32,009 nt of DNA from assembly GCA_019420325.1 (NCBI GenBank), contig JAHZHK010000023.1, positions 1-32,009 of the forward strand. Direction: 5' to 3'. Under the pieces are notes generated by a model. That model did not search any database, had not been told where the DNA came from, and saw nothing but the letters and a program-made list of their open reading frames with translations. This document shows, piece by piece, positions 23,294 through 30,472 of the stretch. Every line of letters begins with the position of its first letter. Positions within the stretch are counted from its first letter, which is position 1. Source of the DNA: Coriobacteriaceae bacterium (GTDB lineage: Bacteria; Actinomycetota; Coriobacteriia; Coriobacteriales; UMGS124). The position numbers were made by a program, and so were the translations under genes.

Positions 23294-25096
23294 ATGGACC
23301 AGGAGATGTTCGAGCAAGACGCCCAGTTCCTCTGGGCCGACATGCTCGACGAAGTGCGCGCCAAAGGGCAGGACGACCTCCTCGCTTGGCTCGAACGGGC
23401 AAGCCCCTCGTCATTCGACGGCGCAGTCATGCGTCTGACAACCAAGCAGAAATGGGCCGCACGCAACCTCATGGGCAAGTACCGCGAGGCAGTCGAGGCC
23501 CTCATGGGCGAGATAACCATGGAGCCTGTCACGCTCGAAGTCGAGGTGGACGGCGCCGACATTGCCCCGACAGACCCTGCTGCCACACCAGCAGCTCCAG
23601 CCGCCCCCATCCCAGAAGCGCAGGTACAGGCACCATCCGTCACCGAACAGGCGGCGCAGGCTCACGCATGCGACAACGCGAGCGCGTCTGCGGCCGACTT
23701 CGCCGGCCACAACGATGCGGCGCAGTCCCTCCCCGTGGAGTCCCCCTCGCCCGTTGTCTGCCCTGAACCCAGCGCAGCCCCCTCATCGGCCACAGCCCCC
23801 TTGAGCGCCGCGGCCCTCGCAGGCAAGGCTGCCGGCGCGGGACGCCCCCGCATCCACTCCCGCATCCTGTCGGGAGAGGTTCCCTTCCCCTCCGCGGTCA
23901 AGAACTCCGAACCCTCGCAAAGTGCCGCCCCCGCGGTGAAAAGTTTTCAACCACTCGTTTCAACGAATGTTGAAAGCTACTCCAACCCCTCTCAACCGAT
24001 TCCGGTACTTGAGGATGGACCCAAGCAAAAAGACGAGGTAAAAGCCCAGACAAGCACCGACTTTACCTTTGACACCTATGTTGTTGGCGATTCCAACATC
24101 ATGGCGTATCGCGTGGCACGCAGCGTGGCCGAGCAACCCGACGGCAGTCTTTTCAACCCTGTTTTCATCTGGGGTCCTTCGGGAAACGGCAAGACGCACC
24201 TCTTGCTCGCGATCCAATCCTACATCATGGCCAACCAGCCCCGTACACGCGTGGAATACATCAGCGCCGACATGTTCATCACGCGCTATGTCGACGAGGT
24301 GCACGTCCAAAAGCTGCGCGGACACGCCGTGCTCAAAGACATGGAAGACATCGACGTTCTGCTGGTAGACGACGTGCAGGAGTTCCGCAACCAGCAGCAG
24401 GAAACGGTGGGCGCGCTTTTCAACATCTTCAACAGCTTCATGCTCTCCGGCAACAAGCAAATCGTACTTGCAGCCGACCGCGCGCCTGACTACCTCGACC
24501 TCGACCCACGCCTCAAAACGCGTTTCGCGCAAGGCATGGTGCAAGACATTAAGGCTCCTACCTGGGAAATGAAGCTTTCCATCCTTAAAAGCTTCTATGA
24601 GCGCTACCGAGCGCGCAACGGTATGACAAGCGTGCGCATCTCGGATGAGGCGTTCAAGGTCATGGCCGAGTACGGTCCCGACAGCCCCCGTTTGATGACG
24701 GGTCTCATCAACGGCATCATGTTCAACGCCGAGCACGACCCCAACGTCATCACGCCGGACGGCATCAGGGAGTACATCGACTCGCAGTACAACGTCACGA
24801 CCATCATCAGCCTCGACAAGATCATAGAGGCGGTCACAAGAGAATACGGCGTCACCTATGAGCAGGTAACAAGCCGAAGCAGGACCGCCGCCATCAAAGA
24901 GGCTCGTCAAGTCTATATGTGGCTTGCCAGCCAGCTCACCGACGAAACCTACCAGTCTATCGGCGACGTCGTGGGGCTCAACCACTCCACAATCACGCAC
25001 GGCATCAAAGTCATCAACGAGAAGCGCAATGTCGACCACACCTATGCCCGTCAGCTCGAGGACTTCAAGAATCGGTTGTGCAACGAGTCGAAATGA
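23294..25096 (+). CDS. dnaA: Chromosomal replication initiator DnaA (divergent)
   Basis: Encodes 600 residues. DnaA binds origin boxes, oligomerises with ATP and opens the DNA. Domain I (about 10-85) is recognisable (AQFLWADMLDEVRA, ITMEPVTLEVEV). Domain II (about 88-250) is unusually long and rich in A, P and S. Domain III has Walker A GPSGNGKT (294-301; most DnaAs have GGVGLGKT), Walker B VLLVDD (355-360) and the arginine region DPRLKTRF. Domain IV (about 505-600) reads GLNHSTITHG (561-570) where most DnaAs have GGRDHSTV. It differs at further contact positions. It starts 3 nt after the GHKL-ATPase gene. Identity as DnaA is firm from order, context and dnaN downstream. Confidence 0.95.
   Translation: MDQEMFEQDAQFLWADMLDEVRAKGQDDLLAWLERASPSSFDGAVMRLTTKQKWAARNLMGKYREAVEALMGEITMEPVTLEVEVDGADIAPTDPAATPAAPAAPIPEAQVQAPSVTEQAAQAHACDNASASAADFAGHNDAAQSLPVESPSPVVCPEPSAAPSSATAPLSAAALAGKAAGAGRPRIHSRILSGEVPFPSAVKNSEPSQSAAPAVKSFQPLVSTNVESYSNPSQPIPVLEDGPKQKDEVKAQTSTDFTFDTYVVGDSNIMAYRVARSVAEQPDGSLFNPVFIWGPSGNGKTHLLLAIQSYIMANQPRTRVEYISADMFITRYVDEVHVQKLRGHAVLKDMEDIDVLLVDDVQEFRNQQQETVGALFNIFNSFMLSGNKQIVLAADRAPDYLDLDPRLKTRFAQGMVQDIKAPTWEMKLSILKSFYERYRARNGMTSVRISDEAFKVMAEYGPDSPRLMTGLINGIMFNAEHDPNVITPDGIREYIDSQYNVTTIISLDKIIEAVTREYGVTYEQVTSRSRTAAIKEARQVYMWLASQLTDETYQSIGDVVGLNHSTITHGIKVINEKRNVDHTYARQLEDFKNRLCNESK
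23943..23976. promoter_or_regulatory. Cluster of TTTTCAACA-like boxes inside dnaA
   Basis: Three related words lie within 34 bp: TTTTCAACC (23944-23952), GTTTCAACG (23957-23965) and inverted TGTTGAAAG (23968-23976). They are in the linker-coding region between domains II and III, where protein sequence is free to vary. More copies follow at 24150-24158 (TTTTCAACC) and 24417-24425 (TTTTCAACA). Confidence 0.4.
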
Positions 25097-25300
25097 GGTT
25101 GAAAGAACGTTCAAAGCGTGTGCAACACTCGTCTACAATGCATGAGACCTTGGCGGCGCGTTGAAACAGGTTGAAGAAATAAGCATGTCGAAAGCAAAAG
25201 TTTTCCGGCATCTACCAGGCATTGAGCACACTAATCAACATTTGAAACCGACCTACTACTACAACTACTCTTTAATATAAGAAAAGAAGGGAACGACAAG
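25097..25300. other. dnaA-dnaN intergenic region with GTTGAAA repeats
   Basis: This 204-nt gap carries GGTTGAAAG (25098-25106), CGTTGAAAC (25159-25167), GGTTGAAG (from 25169) and ATCAACATTTGAAAC (about 25234-25248), all related to the origin word TTTTCAACA in inverted orientation. In many bacteria a second DnaA-box cluster lies after dnaA (a bipartite origin), and this may be its counterpart. TATAAG at 25276-25281 may be a dnaN -10 element, with no good -35. Ribosome site AAGAAGGGAACG precedes dnaN. Confidence 0.5.
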
Positions 25301-26407
25301 ATGAAGTTCGTTATCGACAGGGATACTCTCAAGGGGGCTCTCGACCGTTCCATCAAGGGTATGGACATGAACTCCACCCTTCCCATTCTCTCCGGTGTTC
25401 TCATTACAGCTGAAGGACAGTCCCTCGTTCTTGAGACTTCAAACATGGAGGTCTCTATCAAACAGACTGTCATTGCCAATGTTGAGGAACCGGGCGCTCT
25501 CGTTGTTCCGTGCAAGCTTCTTGCCGAAGTCGTTGGCCACCTGCCTGATATGGCCATTTCCTTTGAGCTTGCAGGGACTGTGCTCAACGTGCGGTGCGGT
25601 AGCTCCTCCTACTCCATCAACACGCTTGCAGCGCAAGACTTCCCGCAGTTCCCCAGCTATCAGATAGACTCGATGGTGGAGGTCCCCACGGCAAGCCTCA
25701 ACGACATGGTAAACCGTGTCGCCGTGGCCGCTTCCACCGACAAGAGCCGCACGGTGCTCAACGGTGTGCTCGTCAACATCACGCCTGAGATCGTGCGCTT
25801 CGTCACGACTGACTCGGTGCGTCTCGCCGTGGCTGAGACCAAGATCACGAGCGGCGTGGAAGACTTCGAGGTCATTGCCCCGGCAAAGACGCTGCGCAGC
25901 GTGCTTTCCATGGCAAGCGAGTCGCGCACGATGACCATCGGCACGAACCAGACCCAGATTGTCTTCCTCTTCGGTGACGTCGTGTACGTTACCCGCCGCA
26001 TCGAGGGCAGCTACCCCAAGTACCGCAAGCTCATTCCCGCCTCGTACGTGACGGGCGTGAAGGTGAAGGTCAACGACCTGTTTGAGGCCATGCAGCGCAT
26101 CAAGGCTATGACCGTCTCCAACTCCGAGATTCGCTTCCAGATTGACGCAGCCGAGAGCCTGCTCATCATCACCTCCAACCTGCCCGATCAGGGTAGCGCC
26201 CGCGAGGAGATCCCTGTGGAGGTGGAGGGCGACAGCCAGACCATTGCGTTCAACTCCCGCTTCATCTACGACTGTGTGCAGAAGGCTGGCGACGACGACA
26301 TGATGGCCTTCCAGATGGAAAACCCCTCCAAGCCGGGCATCTTTAAGATGTTGGGCAACAAGGTGGACTTCCTGTACCTCGTCATGCCTGTGCGCATGGG
26401 TTACTAA
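25301..26407 (+). CDS. dnaN: DNA polymerase III beta subunit (sliding clamp)
   Basis: Encodes 368 residues from ATG 25301. Forms the dimeric ring that tethers polymerase III and repair factors to DNA. The three-domain clamp pattern is clear: MKFVIDRDTLKGAL at the start, LPILSGVLI, FPQFP, domain II around SRTVLNGVLVN and FVTTDSVRLAV, then EGSYPKYRKLIP, and the closing MPVRM near the C-terminus, as in family members. Length is standard. recF follows after 27 nt. Confidence 0.97.
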   Translation: MKFVIDRDTLKGALDRSIKGMDMNSTLPILSGVLITAEGQSLVLETSNMEVSIKQTVIANVEEPGALVVPCKLLAEVVGHLPDMAISFELAGTVLNVRCGSSSYSINTLAAQDFPQFPSYQIDSMVEVPTASLNDMVNRVAVAASTDKSRTVLNGVLVNITPEIVRFVTTDSVRLAVAETKITSGVEDFEVIAPAKTLRSVLSMASESRTMTIGTNQTQIVFLFGDVVYVTRRIEGSYPKYRKLIPASYVTGVKVKVNDLFEAMQRIKAMTVSNSEIRFQIDAAESLLIITSNLPDQGSAREEIPVEVEGDSQTIAFNSRFIYDCVQKAGDDDMMAFQMENPSKPGIFKMLGNKVDFLYLVMPVRMGY

Positions 26408-26434
26408 GTCCCATATCGGCTGGTCGGGCGCTAC

Positions 26435-27538
26435 GTGTCGCTTGTCGTCACCCAGGTTGGGTACCGTAATTTCAGAAACATGGAGACCCGCGTGCTGGAA
26501 CCGGCGCGCGGGCTCACCGTGCTTGTAGGGCCCAATGCGGTGGGAAAGACCAACTGTATCGAGGGTATGCAGGTGCTCACCTGCGGTGCGTCGTTCAAAC
26601 ACGCCTCACCTTCCGAGCTGCTGCGCCAAGGCTGCGACCTCGGCGGACTCAGCATGCATGTGGAGGGGGAGAAGCGCCAGATGGACGTGACGTGCGACAT
26701 TCACCCCACCAGAAAGTTATATAAGGTAAACGGGAAGCGCCGCTCGGTGCAGGGGCAGGTGTGCGACCTGACGAGCGTGCTTTTCTTCCCCGACGAGCTT
26801 GCGCTCGTAAAGGGGCCGGCGGCCGGGCGTCGGGACCTGCTCGATGGTTTTGGCTCTCAGCTCAAGGAGTCCTATGCCCAGGTAGCTCACGACTACCGTA
26901 GGGCCGTGTATCAGCGAAACACACTGTTTAAAGAGGCGGCCCGTGCGGGTACCGAGCCCGACCAAACCCTCATCGAGGCATGGAGTGCGTCCGCGGCTCG
27001 CGCAGGAGCGGTGCTCTTTTGCTACCGCCAGGCCCTGCTTGCCCGTCTCGTTCCCCATGTGGAGCGTGTCTATGGTGAGCTTGCGGCAGGGGAGGGCGCG
27101 CAGATGACCTACGACAGCGCCTGGGCGAGCGCTTTCGACGCCTCGACGCCGCGCCAGGAAGTGGAAGATGCCCTCTTTGGTCTCCTCATGTCCAACATGG
27201 CTGAGCAGGAACGTCGCTGCGCAACGCTTGTGGGGCCCCATCTTGATGATGTTGACCTGCGCATCTCTGGCGCTTCCGCCCGTGCTTTCGCCTCACAGGG
27301 CCAGCAACGCTCGCTTGTCCTTGCCATCAAGCTCGCTCAAGTCGAGTTTGTCGCCGAGGTGTCGGGTCAATATCCCCTTTTCCTGCTCGACGACGTCATG
27401 AGCGAGCTCGACGCCTCTCGTCGCAGTCGCCTGTTCGGCCTGGTAGCCGCCGGGGTTCAGACGGTAGTGACCACCACGAATCTCGACTATTTCTCTGCCA
27501 GTGAGCTGGACCGTGCCAAGGTGGTGAGGCTTCCATGA
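26435..27538 (+). CDS. recF: DNA replication and repair protein RecF
   Basis: Encodes 367 residues from GTG 26435; only a weak ribosome site (GGTCGGGC) precedes it. SMC-like ATPase that works with RecO and RecR to load RecA at gaps. N-terminal GYRNFRN and Walker A GPNAVGKTN (about 32-40), then SSVLFFPDEL-like DLTSVLFFPDELALVKG, signature FASQGQQRSLVLAIKLAQ, Walker B LLDDVMSELD. All elements are present. Its stop overlaps the DUF721 gene start (ATGA, 27535-27538). Confidence 0.95.
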   Translation: MSLVVTQVGYRNFRNMETRVLEPARGLTVLVGPNAVGKTNCIEGMQVLTCGASFKHASPSELLRQGCDLGGLSMHVEGEKRQMDVTCDIHPTRKLYKVNGKRRSVQGQVCDLTSVLFFPDELALVKGPAAGRRDLLDGFGSQLKESYAQVAHDYRRAVYQRNTLFKEAARAGTEPDQTLIEAWSASAARAGAVLFCYRQALLARLVPHVERVYGELAAGEGAQMTYDSAWASAFDASTPRQEVEDALFGLLMSNMAEQERRCATLVGPHLDDVDLRISGASARAFASQGQQRSLVLAIKLAQVEFVAEVSGQYPLFLLDDVMSELDASRRSRLFGLVAAGVQTVVTTTNLDYFSASELDRAKVVRLP

Positions 27539-28029
27539 GTCTGTTTGACGACGTTGTTTCACGTGCAACACGCCACTCGCGCACATCGTCACAGGTGGGC
27601 CGCGCCATGGGGGTCGTGCGCTCCCTGCGTGACAAGCGCGTGTGCGCCCATGTTGTGGGCTGCTATCCCGTGCAGAAAAAACAAGGTCTTGAACTGGTGC
27701 TTTACACTGACTCCGCCCTGTGGGCCCAGGAATTTCAGCTCAATGCACAGGCGATTCTTGCGGAATGGAACATGCGCTGTGCTCAGGAACAGCCCGATCT
27801 TGTTGCCATTTGCCTGCGCTTTAAGGTGTCCACACGCGTGCACGTTGCTCCCGCCCACGACGAGGTGGTCGAGCGTGCCTATGACCCGGCGTATCTGCCT
27901 GAACTCACAGATGCCGAGATTGCCCGCGTTGAGGCCCAAGTTGCGTGCATCACTGACGAGGGGCTTAAAGAGAAGGCGCGTCAGGCCATGATGGCTAGCA
28001 TAAGGTGGAAAAAGTCAAACAAAGCCTAA
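27535..28029 (+). CDS. DUF721 protein, probable DciA-like helicase-loading factor
   Basis: Encodes 164 residues from ATG 27535, overlapping recF by 4 nt. The middle region (about 30-95) fits DUF721: VCAHVVGCYPVQ, then LELVLYTDSALWAQEFQLNAQAIL, with the hallmark tryptophan. DUF721/DciA proteins interact with replicative helicase DnaB in bacteria lacking DnaC. The position between recF and gyrB is typical of actinobacteria. The C-terminal 60 residues are charged and helical. Function is inferred from family and context. Confidence 0.8.
   Translation: MSLFDDVVSRATRHSRTSSQVGRAMGVVRSLRDKRVCAHVVGCYPVQKKQGLELVLYTDSALWAQEFQLNAQAILAEWNMRCAQEQPDLVAICLRFKVSTRVHVAPAHDEVVERAYDPAYLPELTDAEIARVEAQVACITDEGLKEKARQAMMASIRWKKSNKA
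27555..27570. promoter_or_regulatory. parS: parS-like site (15/16) within the DUF721 gene
   Basis: TGTTTCACGTGCAACA differs from the parS palindrome at one position. It lies in codons 7-12 of the DUF721 gene, on the other side of the origin from the remaining sites, so ParB complexes would flank oriC. Confidence 0.8.
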
Positions 28030-28101
28030 AAAGACCGATATGACCCATTTAAAGGGCTTACAGATATGGTTTCTAGGCATTTACACTAACGATAATTATG
28101 T

Positions 28102-28123
28102 CTGCACCAGTGCAGGGTATACT
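28102..28123 (+). promoter_or_regulatory. Candidate gyrB promoter with operator-like palindrome
   Basis: The perfect palindrome CTGCAC-CA-GTGCAG (28102-28115) lies directly before TATACT (28118-28123), a 5/6 match to the -10 consensus. The upstream -35 is weak (TTATGT 28096-28101, spacer 16). The -10 is about 62 nt before the gyrB start. A regulator could bind the palindrome and block or twist the promoter. Confidence 0.35.
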
Positions 28124-28184
28124 TGCTCTGATTGGCTGTGGATCGCCTAGGCGGTCCTTTGAAGCTCAAGAAGAGAGGATATCC

Positions 28185-30182
28185 GTGGCGGACAAAACAC
28201 CCTCCTACGGTGCCGAAGACATCCAGATCCTTGAGGGTCTGCAGGCGGTGCGCAAGCGCCCCGGCATGTACATCGGTTCCACTGGATCCATGGGCCTGCA
28301 CCACTTGGTGTGGGAGATTGTTGACAACTCGGTCGACGAGGCAATGGCGGGTTTCTGCAACCGCATCGACGTCACCGTGCATCTTGACAACTCGGTGACG
28401 GTCATTGACAACGGTCGCGGTATCCCCGTGGCCAAGCACCCCAAGCGCAAGATGAGCACCCTTGAGGTCGTCATGACCATCCTGCACGCGGGCGGCAAGT
28501 TTGGCGGTGGCGGCTACAAGGTTTCCGGCGGTCTGCACGGCGTCGGCGTCTCCGTCGTGAACGCCCTGTCCGAGCGCCTGGTGGTTGAGGTCAAGCGCGA
28601 CGGCGAGATTCATACGATGGAGTTCTCGCGCGGCAAGACCACGAAGCAGATCGAGGTCATCGGCAAGACGAAGACCACGGGTACCAAGGTCACCTTCTGG
28701 CCCGATCCCGAGATCTTCCAGGAGACCACCGTCTACGACCACGACACCATCTCGGCACGCCTGCAGGAGACTGCCTTCCTCAACCGCGGCCTCAAGATCG
28801 TCTTCACCGACGAGCGTGAGCTTACCCCGCGCGTGGAGGAGTACTGCTACCAGGGTGGTATCAATGACTTCGTCAAGTTCTTGAACGAAGGCAACGAGAT
28901 CCTCCCCGGCCTGTCCAAGCCCATCTACGTGCAGGGCAAGTCGGCTGACGATGTCACCGACGACAAGCGCGGCGAGGTCGAGGTCTCCATTCAGTGGAAT
29001 ACCGGATATGGCTCCAAGGTCATGACCTTCGCGAACAATATCTACACCATCGACGGCGGCACGCACCTCGAGGGCTTCCGCACCGCTTTGACGCGTACCA
29101 TCAACGACTATGCGCGCAAGCAGGGCATTCTCAAGGATAAGGACCAGAACCTCACGGGCGACGATACTCGCGAGGGTCTCACGGCTGTCATTTCGGTCAA
29201 GCTTGCAGACCCGCAGTTCGAGGGTCAGACCAAGGCAAAGCTCGGCAGTACCTTCATGCGCAACCTCACGCAGCAGGCTGTGGCCGCCGGACTCCAGGAG
29301 TACTTCGAGGAGCACCCCAACCAGGCCCGTGCCATCTGCAACAAGGCGATTTCGGCCAGCAAGGCCCGCACTGCCGCGCGTAAGGCCCGCGAGGCCACGC
29401 GTCGCAAGGGCCTGCTTGAGAGCGCGAGTCTGCCCGGCAAGCTTGCTGACTGCTCCGTGCGCGAGCCTGCCATGACCGAACTTTTCATTGTCGAGGGTGA
29501 CTCGGCAGGCGGCTCGGCCAAGGACGGCCGTCGCCGAGACATCCAGGCAATTCTTCCCTTGCGCGGCAAGATTCTGAACGTCGAGCGTGTTGGCGACCAC
29601 CGCGCCTTCTCCAGCGAGACCATTCAGTCTCTCATCACGGCCATCGGTACCGGCGTCACCGACTCCTCCGGTGAGGGCGGCGACTTCGACCTGTCCAAAG
29701 CGCGCTACCACAAGATCATCATCATGAGCGATGCTGATGTCGACGGTGCTCACATTCGCATCCTGCTTATGACGTTCTTCTACAAGTACATGCGCCCGCT
29801 CGTCGAGGCCGGCTACCTGTACTCGGCTTGTCCGCCCATCTTTGGCGTGAAGGTGGGCAAGAAGATTCACTACGTCTACCCCACCGGCAAGGATCCCGAA
29901 GACCAGCTGCTCGCTCAGGCTATCGAGAAGTACGTGCCCATCGATGCCAAGGGCGAGAAGAAGAAGTACTCCGTCCAGCGTTACAAGGGTCTGGGTGAGA
30001 TGGACCCCCAGCAGCTCGCCGACACCACGATGGACCCCAAGACGCGTATTCTGCGTCGCGTGACCATCGAGGACGCCGCCAAGGCTGAGCGTGCCGTGCG
30101 CGAACTCATGGGTAACCAGGTGGAGTATCGAAGGGACTATATTGAGCGTCACGCCAAGGACGCCCGTTACCTCGACATTTAG
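28185..30182 (+). CDS. gyrB: DNA gyrase subunit B
   Basis: Encodes 665 residues. GTG 28185 is used with AGAGGA 5 nt upstream; an in-frame ATG at 28098 would add 29 atypical residues. GyrB is the ATPase half of gyrase (A2B2), which introduces negative supercoils. GHKL ATPase motifs: EIVDNSVDEA (N48), IDNGRGIP (D75), GGLHGVGVSVVNAL. Toprim domain: IVEGDSAGGSAKDG (about 435-448), and SDADVDGAHIR. C-terminal QRYKGLGEMDPQQL and terminal DARYLDI. Standard Gram-positive length without the E. coli insertion. Confidence 0.97.
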   Translation: MADKTPSYGAEDIQILEGLQAVRKRPGMYIGSTGSMGLHHLVWEIVDNSVDEAMAGFCNRIDVTVHLDNSVTVIDNGRGIPVAKHPKRKMSTLEVVMTILHAGGKFGGGGYKVSGGLHGVGVSVVNALSERLVVEVKRDGEIHTMEFSRGKTTKQIEVIGKTKTTGTKVTFWPDPEIFQETTVYDHDTISARLQETAFLNRGLKIVFTDERELTPRVEEYCYQGGINDFVKFLNEGNEILPGLSKPIYVQGKSADDVTDDKRGEVEVSIQWNTGYGSKVMTFANNIYTIDGGTHLEGFRTALTRTINDYARKQGILKDKDQNLTGDDTREGLTAVISVKLADPQFEGQTKAKLGSTFMRNLTQQAVAAGLQEYFEEHPNQARAICNKAISASKARTAARKAREATRRKGLLESASLPGKLADCSVREPAMTELFIVEGDSAGGSAKDGRRRDIQAILPLRGKILNVERVGDHRAFSSETIQSLITAIGTGVTDSSGEGGDFDLSKARYHKIIIMSDADVDGAHIRILLMTFFYKYMRPLVEAGYLYSACPPIFGVKVGKKIHYVYPTGKDPEDQLLAQAIEKYVPIDAKGEKKKYSVQRYKGLGEMDPQQLADTTMDPKTRILRRVTIEDAAKAERAVRELMGNQVEYRRDYIERHAKDARYLDI

Positions 30183-30188
30183 GGTGTT

Positions 30189-30283
30189 GCGGAACCTGGC
30201 CTGCTGCGTTCTCGGGAGGCTCACGTACATCTAGTACGCATCGCCTCCCGACGCCTTGCAGGCCAGAACCCGCGTTTGTAAGG
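30189..30283. repeat. Hairpin repeat unit A between gyrB and gyrA
   Basis: Nested inverted repeats: TGGCCTGC (30197-30204) with GCAGGCCA (30258-30265), GGGAGG (30214-30219) with CCTCCC (30244-30249), and CGTAC (30224-30228) with GTACG (30234-30238). It opens with GCGGAACCT and ends AGAACCCGCGTT. It starts 7 nt after the gyrB stop codon. No T-run follows, so it is not a standard terminator. Confidence 0.85.
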
Positions 30284-30398
30284 GCGGAACCTCGTCCGCT
30301 TCGTTCCACAGGTGCTCACGCGCGGTGCGCACCTTTGGTGTACATCCAGTACGCATCGCACCTGTGCGCCTTGCGGACGAGAACCCGCGTTAGTAAGG
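30284..30398. repeat. Hairpin repeat unit B between gyrB and gyrA
   Basis: Same plan as unit A with different stem sequences: CTCGTCCGC (30291-30299) with GCGGACGAG (30373-30381), CACAGGTGC (30307-30315) with GCACCTGTG (30358-30366), the palindrome GGTGCGCACC (30324-30333), and GTAC/GTAC around the loop. The loop core TACATCCAGTACGCATCGC differs from unit A at one base, and the opening GCGGAACCT and closing GAACCCGCGTT are shared. Confidence 0.85.
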
Positions 30399-30428
30399 GC
30401 GGAACCTGGCCTGCTGCGTTCCGCGGGG
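30399..30428. repeat. Partial hairpin repeat unit C
   Basis: The first 22 bases repeat the left end of unit A exactly, then the sequence diverges to a GC-rich end (CCGCGGGG). The right arm is missing, suggesting a truncated third copy. Confidence 0.65.
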
Positions 30429-30472
30429 CTTTGATTGCCAACGATTAGGACCACGTAGAGAAAGGCTATAGC

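Noticed and set aside
28086..30230. 714-codon open frame on the minus strand
   Set aside because: It lies fully antisense to gyrB. Such long antisense frames come from GC-rich third positions. No family motif, no ribosome site; gyrB is certain.
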